Position numbers and translations under genes: made by a program. The notes under the pieces were generated by a model. That model saw nothing but the letters and a program-made list of their open reading frames with translations, had not been told where the DNA came from and searched no databases. Positions 13,522 through 20,760 of a stretch of DNA of 64,000 bases are shown here, one piece after another; position 1 is the first letter of the stretch, and the number at the start of each line of letters is the position of its first letter. Source of the stretch: DASWFI01 sp036394315 (GTDB lineage Bacteria > Patescibacteriota > Doudnabacteria > UBA920 > O2-02-FULL-48-8); contig DASWFI010000007.1 of assembly GCA_036394315.1 (NCBI GenBank), forward strand, positions 1 to 64,000, given 5' to 3'.

Positions 13522-14167
13522 TAGCTGTAGCAGTCTCTTCAGGTTTGACCACGCCTTCCACAGCAGCCACATCTTCTTTGATTTCAGCATTTAGCGCGTT
13601 AATTTCTTCTTCTGATCGAGGGGCAGCCACAGTGACCATAACTTCATCAGCTGGAGTCAAAATTACCACCTTGTCGTCATGAGGAAGACTAGAAACGCGG
13701 ATCGCATCTTCGAAAGTATTAAGCAGAGAAATATCAATTTCATAGCTTGGCGGGATATCTCCTGGCAAACATTCCACTTCAACTTCAGATAAATTTTTAA
13801 CTAAAGTGCCGCCCAAAGCTTTCACAGCCTGTGATTCTCCGACGAAATGAACCGGCACATGGACCTTTAATTTCTCAGTCATGTTCACGGCATAAAAATC
13901 CACATGGATAGGACGGCCATGAAGGTAATGATGCTGAACTTCGTGAATCAGTACCTGTTGGGTTTTACCGTCTACAACGAGATTGATCAGGGTGCTTTCG
14001 CCAGCGCTCTTAAATGCCTTGGCAAAATCCCGTTCTGAAATCTCGATCTGCTTATTTTCTACGTTGTGTCCATACAAAACAGCCGGCAGTTTACCTGCGG
14101 TTCGTAAGGATTTGACTCGTTTGCCCAAAACTTCTCGTTTTGTTCCTGTAATTGCAATTTTTTCCAT
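13469..14167 (-). CDS. rplY: Ribosomal protein bL25, long CTC form
   Basis: 232 aa from the ATG of MEKIAITGTKREVLGKRVKS; ten upstream in-frame codons are rejected because they overlap the -10 region. RTAGKLPAVLYGHN is the 5S rRNA-binding domain; the second domain runs to VTVAAPRSEEE, followed by an acidic then Lys/Glu-rich tail. The tail is encoded antisense to the end of prmC. The promoter 14177-14205 predicts a very short or absent leader. Confidence 0.95.
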   Translation of the reverse strand: MEKIAITGTKREVLGKRVKSLRTAGKLPAVLYGHNVENKQIEISERDFAKAFKSAGESTLINLVVDGKTQQVLIHEVQHHYLHGRPIHVDFYAVNMTEKLKVHVPVHFVGESQAVKALGGTLVKNLSEVEVECLPGDIPPSYEIDISLLNTFEDAIRVSSLPHDDKVVILTPADEVMVTVAAPRSEEEINALNAEIKEDVAAVEGVVKPEETATATTAPTDDQKKEKKEEKK

Positions 14168-14176
14168 AGCCGACAT

Positions 14177-14205
14177 ATAGTAGCACTTTTCAGCCAACCG
14201 GTCAA
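14177..14205 (-). promoter_or_regulatory. Promoter of rplY
   Basis: TTGACC and TACTAT, 17-nt spacer; the -10 ends 9 nt before the ATG, predicting a leaderless mRNA. Confidence 0.7.
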
Positions 14206-14240
14206 CTTGCTTGATTTACTTAAGGGTTAGTCAGCAGTTA

Positions 14241-14416
14241 CCGCGACACTTGGAAAAATTTAGTCAGAATTTGACGCAAACGAGGCATAAGGGTAAACAA
14301 AAATCGCGCCGTCGATTAGGCGTCGCGATTTTTGGTACCGAGTGAGCTATAAATTCTGGTAAATTTTCCCGTGTCGCCAGTTTTTGACGCTACTTTTTTG
14401 CTGTCAAAAAAATAGC
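14241..14416. repeat. Structured intergenic repeat, copy B
   Basis: GCGACAC (14242-14248) pairs with GTGTCGC (14370-14376); inside, CAGAATTT (14264-14271) pairs with AAATTCTG (14350-14357) and AAAAATCGCG with CGCGATTTTT. It ends with a hairpin with arms GCTACTTTTTTG and CAAAAAAATAGC. Shared with copy A: the terminal helix (its inner pair changed from T-A to C-G), GAATTTGACGC and the GCTACTTTT hairpin before a minus-strand gene end. No ORF. Confidence 0.65.
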
Positions 14417-14419
14417 AAA

Positions 14420-14779
14420 TTATTTCTTAAGTGCTTGTTTAAAGTCTCCGTCAAAGCTTCGCAGAAACTCGTGAGTAGCCAAGACTTCGTCAGAAGTAAT
14501 GGGGCTGCTGTTTTTAAATTTATTCGTATCCTGCGAGGTAAGATCTGTAACCATGCCAATCGAAAAAATTTCCGGACCATCTATGGCAATCGAGAACACT
14601 ACTGAGCTCTTGCATCGCTCGCAATCAGTGTGCACCAGCAAACTCCGACCATTCAGAGGTTTGTCCTCACCGGAATCGATAATTTTGGTCTGCTCAGCAC
14701 TATATTTTTGTCCACAAACAGGACACTTCAGTATATAGGCCAACCATTGAATTATTTTGTTAAAATCAAATTTTGGCAT
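14420..14779 (-). CDS. Zinc-ribbon-like protein, unknown function (119 aa)
   Basis: Two Cys pairs, CPVC near residues 19-22 and CERC near 53-56, with 30 residues between, suggest one zinc ribbon. The rest (FSIAIDGPEIFSIGMVTDLT and a helical C-terminus) is not recognised. No membrane segment. It has its own promoter just upstream, within the end of rodA, so it can be expressed apart from rodA. A role in binding nucleic acid is possible but not shown. Confidence 0.7.
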   Translation of the reverse strand: MPKFDFNKIIQWLAYILKCPVCGQKYSAEQTKIIDSGEDKPLNGRSLLVHTDCERCKSSVVFSIAIDGPEIFSIGMVTDLTSQDTNKFKNSSPITSDEVLATHEFLRSFDGDFKQALKK

Positions 14780-14796
14780 ATTGTCTGGTTGATTTA

Positions 14797-14825
14797 ATTG
14801 TAGAATGTTTATATTTTCACGTCAA
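14797..14825 (-). promoter_or_regulatory. Promoter of the zinc-ribbon gene
   Basis: TTGACG and TACAAT, 17-nt spacer, minus strand; 17 nt from the -10 to the ATG. Confidence 0.65.
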
Positions 14826-15929
14826 TCAATTGCCAAACCTCAGGGCTTTCTGACGAGCTACTATGCTCTGTACCAGGCCCAAAGCCAGCATGGTGGTAAT
14901 AAGCGAGCTGCCGCCATAACTTAAGAAAGGCAAAGGAATGCCGGTTACGGGGAGTAGTCCGGTGTTCATTCCGATATTAATAACCACCTGAACTAAAAAC
15001 ATAAAAAATATTCCCAGGGCCAGGTACATCCCGAAGTTGTCGCGTGCATGCCTGGTAGCTTTGATCAATCTGAAAAAAATTACGCCGAACAATCCAATGA
15101 TAAATGTACTGCCGAATAATCCCAGTTCTTCAGCCGTCGAAGCAAAAATAAAGTCAGTTTGTCTTTCCGGCAAAAACTTAAGCTGAGATTGCAAGCCTCG
15201 GCCCACGCCTCTGCCCGTAATGCTGCCTGAGCCGACTGCTATAATCGATTGCAAGACGTTATATCCGGCTCCTTTCGGATCATAGCTGGGATTTATAAAA
15301 GTATAAATACGGGTTTTCTGATAGTCTTTAATCACAAAAAACCAGCTAAAGGAAGAAAGCACCAATCCGACCAAAAGCAATCCAGCCAAATGCTTTTTAT
15401 TTATTTTCGAAAACAGCAGCATGGCAAACCACGTGAAAAAAATCACCAGCGCTGAACCAAGATCCGGTTCGATCAAAACCAAACCGGCCGGGATAGCCAC
15501 ATACAACACGCACAAAATAACATACCGGATATCTTTTAATTTCTCCCCGCTTTGATCGAAAAACTTAGCCATGATAATGACGATTACTAATTTCGCAAAC
15601 TCAGCTGGCTGGATCCGAAAAATTCCCAAATCAATCCAGCGCGAAGAGCCGCGAATTTGTAATCCCACAAACCAGACGAATACTAACGCTGCGACAATCA
15701 CCACATACAGAATCGGGGTTAGGCTTTTTAATTTACGGTAATCAAAAAAAGCCAAAGCAAACATGCAAAAAAACCCGAGAATGGCGTAGACCAATTGGCG
15801 CGTCAGCAAATTCACAGGACTTTCAAGCGTGGTGGAATAAATCATCAGCAAACCTAAAACGAGCAGCAGAAGACTGCTGCCGAATATATAAATATCAAAG
15901 TAACGAAAGTTATTTAACCAATTGCGCAT
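14826..15929 (-). CDS. rodA: RodA/FtsW-family (SEDS) peptidoglycan glycosyltransferase
   Basis: 367 aa with about ten membrane segments. LIEPDLGSALVIFFTWFAML near the middle, GSGSITGRGVGRG-type loop, FIFASTAEELGLFGS and VTGIPLPFLSYGGSS are SEDS signatures; the order and DLGS loop favour RodA over FtsW. It polymerises lipid II glycan strands with a class B PBP; no such PBP is in the window. It lies 3 bp after an unknown membrane protein on the same transcript. Confidence 0.92.
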   Translation of the reverse strand: MRNWLNNFRYFDIYIFGSSLLLLVLGLLMIYSTTLESPVNLLTRQLVYAILGFFCMFALAFFDYRKLKSLTPILYVVIVAALVFVWFVGLQIRGSSRWIDLGIFRIQPAEFAKLVIVIIMAKFFDQSGEKLKDIRYVILCVLYVAIPAGLVLIEPDLGSALVIFFTWFAMLLFSKINKKHLAGLLLVGLVLSSFSWFFVIKDYQKTRIYTFINPSYDPKGAGYNVLQSIIAVGSGSITGRGVGRGLQSQLKFLPERQTDFIFASTAEELGLFGSTFIIGLFGVIFFRLIKATRHARDNFGMYLALGIFFMFLVQVVINIGMNTGLLPVTGIPLPFLSYGGSSLITTMLALGLVQSIVARQKALRFGN

Positions 15930-15932
15930 AGA

Positions 15933-16742
15933 TCAGAATGATGATCCTCCCGGGCCTACCTGAAATATATTACGGTCAAAAATATTTACCTCAGGTGCAA
16001 TTTCCGCTCTTACCGCTCCCGCCACTGCTCTAGGCCAAGTGTATTGAAATGTCCTGGTTTCTCCGGATAATAAATCGTCGATGTAGGTAAAATTCACGGC
16101 CACCAATTCATTTCGGGAATTGAGCACGGCCACGGGCAAATTTACATGCGTTATAGTAAAAGGAGTCGTGTTTTTAATTCCAGCTGAAACTACCAAACCT
16201 GATGAATTATTATTGACGTTCAACCTCTCTATCTCATAGTTGAAATTGCGCTGCGGCCGGTGGGTGAACTTTGTGGCTCCCAAAGTAAATATCATTTGTT
16301 CAGGTTTTTGGGCTGCTTTGAACCGGGAAAACACTACTAGCTTTTCCCCCACCGGCAGGACGAAGGTGGAGCTTGCAACTTTCGTGATGCTGGTCCCACC
16401 CAAAGTTTTGAATTCAGCCGTATAATCCTGAATTGGAACTCCCCAGTCGTATTCGATATTTTTTATTTTTACGTACGCCGAATAATTATTATCGCCCAAA
16501 TCAAAAATTCCTTTGCCTATGATTTCAAGAGGCTGTTTGACCGCAGTCGTGTGAATTATCCTGGGAGCTTGATAATTAAGCATGGTCAATTTCACAAAAC
16601 CCGCCTTGGCTGCGTAATATAACGGAGTAGTCGCAATTATAGTAATCAAAAGCCCGTACCACCATTTTTTATCTACAAGTGATAATTTATCGCCTGCTAC
16701 GAGTACAAACTCCTGCAGTCTTTCATTCTCATCTAAAGCCAT
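15933..16742 (-). CDS. Membrane-anchored protein, unknown function
   Basis: 269 aa from the ATG of MALDENERLQEF; sixteen upstream in-frame codons overlap a 24-bp palindrome and are rejected. One membrane segment at about residues 29-48 (WWYGLLITIIATTPLYYAAK), the rest outside as two beta-rich regions with NxT/S-like loops (IIGKGIFDLGDNNYSAYVKI; GIKNTTPFTITHVNL), resembling Ig-like or FxLYD-type extracellular folds. Co-transcribed with rodA, so a role in the cell envelope is likely. Confidence 0.72.
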   Translation of the reverse strand: MALDENERLQEFVLVAGDKLSLVDKKWWYGLLITIIATTPLYYAAKAGFVKLTMLNYQAPRIIHTTAVKQPLEIIGKGIFDLGDNNYSAYVKIKNIEYDWGVPIQDYTAEFKTLGGTSITKVASSTFVLPVGEKLVVFSRFKAAQKPEQMIFTLGATKFTHRPQRNFNYEIERLNVNNNSSGLVVSAGIKNTTPFTITHVNLPVAVLNSRNELVAVNFTYIDDLLSGETRTFQYTWPRAVAGAVRAEIAPEVNIFDRNIFQVGPGGSSF

Positions 16743-16770
16743 GAAATTTGTTCTGATAAGGATTGAAAAT

Positions 16771-16794
16771 CTATATGGAGCTAGCTCCATATAG
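16771..16794. repeat. 24-bp perfect palindrome
   Basis: Arms CTATATGGAGCT and AGCTCCATATAG with no loop. It lies between the divergent rodA operon and dnaE, near the likely rodA-side start, and could be a protein binding site. A second inverted repeat, GATCAAGAA/TTCTTGATC (16814-16835), is 20 bp away. Confidence 0.7.
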
Positions 16795-16829
16795 TCATCA
16801 CGCGCTCACATTGGATCAAGAAAAATTTC

Positions 16830-16857
16830 TTGATCAGTTCGCTTGATCGACTATAAA
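16830..16857 (+). promoter_or_regulatory. Putative dnaE promoter
   Basis: TTGATC and TATAAA with a 16-nt spacer; the -35 is the right arm of the GATCAAGAA/TTCTTGATC inverted repeat (16814-16835), so a bound protein there would block it. The -10 ends 12 nt before the ATG. Confidence 0.45.
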
Positions 16858-16869
16858 AATTATACCATA

Positions 16870-19800
16870 ATGAAACCAGTTATGGGGAAATTCACACATT
16901 TACACGTTCACTCGCATTATTCCCTACTTGACGGCCTTTCCAAAGTCGACGAGCTGGTTAGCCGTGTCAAAGAATTAGGCATGGAGTCCCTGGCACTGAC
17001 TGACCATGGGGTAATGTATGGCACAATCCAATTTTATAACGCCTGCTGGGACGCCGGGATCAAACCGATTATCGGAGTGGAGGCTTACATCGCTCCCCGC
17101 GGCCTGCATAATAAAGACGGAAAAGTGGATGCTGATTATCATCACTTAACCCTACTGGCTGCCGATAATCAGGGCTATAAAAATTTACTGAAGCTGACTA
17201 CCATCGCTCATATCGATGGTTTCTACTATAAGCCTAGAATTGACCTGGAAGTTTTAAAACAACTTTCGCAGGGACTAATCTGTCTGTCAGGTTGCATGCG
17301 CGGCGAGCTTTCCCGCGCCGTTGCCCATAAATCCGATTCTGAAGTTCAGGCTGTCCTTGAAAAATATCTGGATATTTTTGGCCGGGACAATTTTTATATT
17401 GAAATCCAGCGCAATGGCAAAGGAATCGGTTCTCCAGAGGAAATTGAAAAAGAATCTCAGACAAAAAAATTAATCGCATTGGCAAAAAAAGAAAATCTTA
17501 AACTGGTCGCGACTGCCGATTGCCATTATATCCATCCCGAGGACGCTGAAGCCCAGGATGTATTGGTATGCATAGGCACTGCTCGAACCGTAAACGACAC
17601 CGACCGCCTGGACATGCGAGGTTGGGATTTGTCACTCAAATCAGAAGAACAAATGCTGGAGCGATTCAAAGACATTCCTGAAGCCGTTTATAATACTGCA
17701 GAAATTGCAGGCAAATGCAATCTTAAAATTGAAACTAACCAACGATACTTTCCGAAAGTCGAAGTGCCGGCCGGAAAAACTACTGCTGAATATCTGCGCG
17801 ACTTAACTTACGAACGCGCCCTTCCTTTATACGGCAAAAACGGAGTCATTCCCGAAGAAACTCAAAAGAGAATTGATTACGAACTTTCCGTCATTATTAA
17901 AACCGGGTTCGATACTTATTTTCTGATGGTCGCCGACGTCGTGGAAGGCGCGCACAAAATCGGGGCGATTACTAATACCAGAGGCAGTGCGGCTGGATCA
18001 ATCGTCGGTCGCATCTTAGGTATCACCAACGTTGACCCTCTTTATTATGAATTGCCATTTGAGCGGTTCTTGACCGAATTCCGCCCCGCTCCCCCTGATA
18101 TTGATTTGGATATCGCTGACAACCGCCGAGATGAAGCGATCGCGTATATCACCCAACGATACGGACAGGAAAAAGTCGCTCAAATCATTACATTCGGAAC
18201 TATGAAGGCTAGAGCTGCGCTGCGCGATGTCGGTCGCGCCCTGGGAGTCCCTTACAGCAAATGCGATCTGATCGCGAAAATGATTCCTTTTGGCAAACAA
18301 GGGTTTGACATGAATATAGATAAAGCTATAGAAATCAGCTCTGAACTGAAATCAGTTTACGAAAGAGATCCGGAAACCAAAAAAATTATTGATATCGCGA
18401 AAAAACTGGAAGGCGGCGCCAGACACGCTTCTGTGCATGCGGCGGGTATCGTGATCACGCCCACAGAGTTGACGGACTACATGCCGCTGCAGCATGAACC
18501 TGACGGTGAGCGCGTAATTACTCAGTTTGATATGTACGCACTAGACGTTAACGCCAATAGCAAGGCTATTGGTGTCGTGAAGCTGGATCTTTTAGGCATT
18601 CGCAACTTATCGATTTTGGAAGCTGCGGTAAAAATCGTGCAGAAGCGTCGCGATGTAGAAATCGATATTTACAATCTGCCACAACCAGACCGCAAAACAT
18701 TTAAACTTTTATCCGAAGGTTATACTTTCGGCGTCTTCCAAATGGGATCTTCGGGCATGACTCGCTATCTTATGGATCTGCGACCAAACAGCATTTTTGA
18801 CATCATGGCCATGATCGCCCTGTATCGCCCGGGTCCGATGCAATTCATTCCTGATTACATCAAGCGCAAACACAATCCCCGGCTCGTAACTTACATGGAT
18901 CCGGCTTTGGAAAAAATCCTTAAACGAACTTATGGCATTTTGGTTTACCAGGATGATCTTCTGACCATCGCTCACGACTTAGCGGGATACACGTGGGAAG
19001 AAGTCGACAAATTCCGCAAAGCCGTGGGTAAAAAAATTCCGGCTGAAATGGCCAAACAAAAAGAAAAATTCATCAAAGGCTGCATGCAGACTTCCGGCTG
19101 GAGCAAGGAAAAAGCCAGCGAGATCTGGGCGTGGATCGAGCCTTTCGCCGCTTACGGCTTTAACAAGTCCCATTCCGCTTCATACTGCATCGTCAGCTAT
19201 CAGACAGCATACATGAAAGCCAACTATACTGTGGAATTTATGGCGGCCCTGATGACCGCTGAAGCCGGAGATATGCCCACTATCGCCGAAGCTGTGGAAG
19301 AATGCAAAAAAATGAATATCCAGGTCCTGCCTCCCGATGTCAACGAAAGTCTGGCCAACTTTACGGTGGTCGATGAAAATAATATTCGGTTCGGCCTTAC
19401 TGCCATTAAAAATCTCGGATCCGATGTGGTGGATATTATTATCCAGCAACGAAAAAACGACGGGAAATTTTCTTCAATACATGATTTCGTCAAACGCGTC
19501 CAAACTAAAAATTTCAACAAAAAATCCTGGGAAGCGCTGGCAAAATCAGGCGCCCTTGATTCTTTGGGTGAACGAAACCAATTTTTGGCCAATACGGAAG
19601 CTGTTCTGGAATTTGCGCGAAACCAAAATAAAACCACTGATCAGGTAAGCTTGTTCAGCACGGAATTGATGCCGCAAACCAAACTACAACTCAGAGAAGT
19701 CGAGCCGGCCACCAAACGCGAACGGCTGGCTTGGGAAAAAGAATTACTCGGTCTCTATGTCAGTTCTCATCCTCTGGAGGAATACGCCGAGAAACTTAAA

Positions 19801-20301
19801 AAAATTACCCAATCTATCAAACCGGTGATCGAAAATAAGATCGGCAATCCGACATTGGGCGGCATTATTACCCGGGTTCAAAAAATTCTTACTAAAAAAG
19901 GCGAACAAATGGCCTTTGTGGATTTGGAAGACACCACCGGCACGATTGAAGTTATAGTCTTCCCTGCCCTGTTCAATAAATATAAAGATTTAATCATGGA
20001 GGGAAAAATTCTTTTGGTCACAGGCAAACTTTCTGACAAAGATGGCGAGGCGAAATTTCTGGCAGATGAAATCCGGGAATTCGGTCAATCAACTCTGCCT
20101 GCGGAGCCGACTTCCGTTACGATCAAAATCCCAGAAGCGGCCACCGAGGAATTTTTCGGCCAGCTCAAACAGCTTTTCGAATCCGCTCCCGGGGAGATGA
20201 GTGTCAATCTCATGATCAAAGAGCAAAAAGTCCGAACACCTTTTCGAATCAATTTAAATGAAGATTTAAAACTAAAAATAAAACAACTCCTTGGCAATTA
20301 A
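16870..20301 (+). CDS. dnaE: DNA polymerase III subunit alpha
   Basis: 1143 aa from the ATG of MKPVMGKFTHLH (a second ATG four codons on is also possible). PHP domain starts HLHVHSHYSLLDG with a CLSGCMRGELSR loop; palm motif PDIDLDI with Asp410 and Asp412; thumb/fingers YRPGPMQFIPDYI and FNKSHSASYCIVSYQTAYMK; C-terminal OB fold PTLGGIITRVQKILTKKG. DnaE1-type replicative polymerase. Long untruncated chain. Its promoter region carries two inverted repeats. Confidence 0.97.
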   Translation: MKPVMGKFTHLHVHSHYSLLDGLSKVDELVSRVKELGMESLALTDHGVMYGTIQFYNACWDAGIKPIIGVEAYIAPRGLHNKDGKVDADYHHLTLLAADNQGYKNLLKLTTIAHIDGFYYKPRIDLEVLKQLSQGLICLSGCMRGELSRAVAHKSDSEVQAVLEKYLDIFGRDNFYIEIQRNGKGIGSPEEIEKESQTKKLIALAKKENLKLVATADCHYIHPEDAEAQDVLVCIGTARTVNDTDRLDMRGWDLSLKSEEQMLERFKDIPEAVYNTAEIAGKCNLKIETNQRYFPKVEVPAGKTTAEYLRDLTYERALPLYGKNGVIPEETQKRIDYELSVIIKTGFDTYFLMVADVVEGAHKIGAITNTRGSAAGSIVGRILGITNVDPLYYELPFERFLTEFRPAPPDIDLDIADNRRDEAIAYITQRYGQEKVAQIITFGTMKARAALRDVGRALGVPYSKCDLIAKMIPFGKQGFDMNIDKAIEISSELKSVYERDPETKKIIDIAKKLEGGARHASVHAAGIVITPTELTDYMPLQHEPDGERVITQFDMYALDVNANSKAIGVVKLDLLGIRNLSILEAAVKIVQKRRDVEIDIYNLPQPDRKTFKLLSEGYTFGVFQMGSSGMTRYLMDLRPNSIFDIMAMIALYRPGPMQFIPDYIKRKHNPRLVTYMDPALEKILKRTYGILVYQDDLLTIAHDLAGYTWEEVDKFRKAVGKKIPAEMAKQKEKFIKGCMQTSGWSKEKASEIWAWIEPFAAYGFNKSHSASYCIVSYQTAYMKANYTVEFMAALMTAEAGDMPTIAEAVEECKKMNIQVLPPDVNESLANFTVVDENNIRFGLTAIKNLGSDVVDIIIQQRKNDGKFSSIHDFVKRVQTKNFNKKSWEALAKSGALDSLGERNQFLANTEAVLEFARNQNKTTDQVSLFSTELMPQTKLQLREVEPATKRERLAWEKELLGLYVSSHPLEEYAEKLKKITQSIKPVIENKIGNPTLGGIITRVQKILTKKGEQMAFVDLEDTTGTIEVIVFPALFNKYKDLIMEGKILLVTGKLSDKDGEAKFLADEIREFGQSTLPAEPTSVTIKIPEAATEEFFGQLKQLFESAPGEMSVNLMIKEQKVRTPFRINLNEDLKLKIKQLLGN

Positions 20302-20319
20302 CCGAGGAGGATAATCCAG

Positions 20320-20385
20320 ATGAACGTATACGCTTTTTTGACGGATTTGTCAATAGAGACTATAATTTTGATATGGCTGAATTAA
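20320..20385 (+). CDS. Possible 21-aa ORF after dnaE
   Basis: GAGGAGG, then 9 nt, then ATG; encodes MNVYAFLTDLSIETIILIWL and one more residue, mostly hydrophobic. The Shine-Dalgarno is the strongest between dnaE and thrS. It overlaps the promoter and start of the next gene in another frame, so it may be a coupled leader or chance. Confidence 0.3.
   Translation: MNVYAFLTDLSIETIILIWLN
20338..20366 (+). promoter_or_regulatory. Promoter of the coiled-coil gene (and possibly thrS)
   Basis: TTGACG and TATAAT, 17-nt spacer; -10 ends 6 nt before the ATG at 20373, so the mRNA should start at or next to the A of the start codon. Confidence 0.8.
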
Positions 20386-20615
20386 CTAAAGAATATCTAG
20401 ATCAAAACCTCCAAAACCTTGCGACCAAGGAAGACCTTAAAAACCTTGCGACCAAGGAAGACCTTAAAGATGCCGGTGAAGAATTAGCACGCCTTGTTAA
20501 CGACGGATTTCAAGCACAACAAGAATTCTTAATTGAAAAACTTGACGTACGAGATCGTATGGCTGAACTTGAAAAAGACATGGTTCGTATCAAAGAAGCT
20601 TTGCATATCAAATAA
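20373..20615 (+). CDS. Small coiled-coil protein with tandem repeat, unknown function
   Basis: 80 aa, predicted helical throughout. LATKEDLKN is repeated, encoded by two identical 27-bp units (20415-20468), followed by a heptad-like charged stretch (MAELEKDMVRIKEALHIK). TKEDL-repeat proteins of this kind are common in bacteria and are often oligomeric; function is unknown. No Shine-Dalgarno; probably leaderless. It may share a transcript with the thrS T-box that follows its stop codon. Confidence 0.75.
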   Translation: MAELTKEYLDQNLQNLATKEDLKNLATKEDLKDAGEELARLVNDGFQAQQEFLIEKLDVRDRMAELEKDMVRIKEALHIK

Positions 20616-20745
20616 TCTTTAAGAGTAATAACGCGACTACCAATCGCCGAGCCCTTACGCTAAACTCTTGCGTTAAAGAGTAAACGAAGCAAGATTTGGG
20701 TGGAACCATCCGCGAGGATCCCAAGCCGTAGTGCTTGGTTTTTTT
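20616..20745 (+). promoter_or_regulatory. T-box riboswitch controlling thrS
   Basis: Antiterminator: TTGGG (20696-20700), 7-nt bulge TGGAACC (20701-20707), ATCC-GCGA-GGAT (20708-20719), CCCAA (20720-20724). The terminator CCAAGC/GCTTGG (20721-20738) plus seven T shares CCAA with it, so the two are mutually exclusive. Upstream hairpin GCGA-CTACCAA-TCGC (20633-20647) presents the Thr codon ACC. TGGA matches the UCCA ends of both tRNA-Thr genes in the window. The usual long Stem I is absent. Confidence 0.88.
20721..20745 (+). terminator. T-box-controlled terminator of thrS
   Basis: CCAAGC-CGTAGT-GCTTGG followed by TTTTTTT; competes with the antiterminator of the T-box. Confidence 0.9.
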
Positions 20746-20760
20746 ATTAACTTAAAAACT

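Noticed and set aside
13522..14167. UGA recoding (as in Gracilibacteria/Absconditabacteria)
   Set aside because: TGA ends prfA, gatA, gatB, ileS and others at natural positions; no in-frame TGA interrupts conserved domains.
14331..14337. TGGTACC in repeat copy B as a third T-box
   Set aside because: No paired arms flank it in the antiterminator arrangement, and no synthetase gene follows on that strand.
20731..20760. In-frame GTG extending thrS upstream by ten codons
   Set aside because: It lies inside the loop of the T-box terminator; the ATG at 20761 is the natural start after readthrough.
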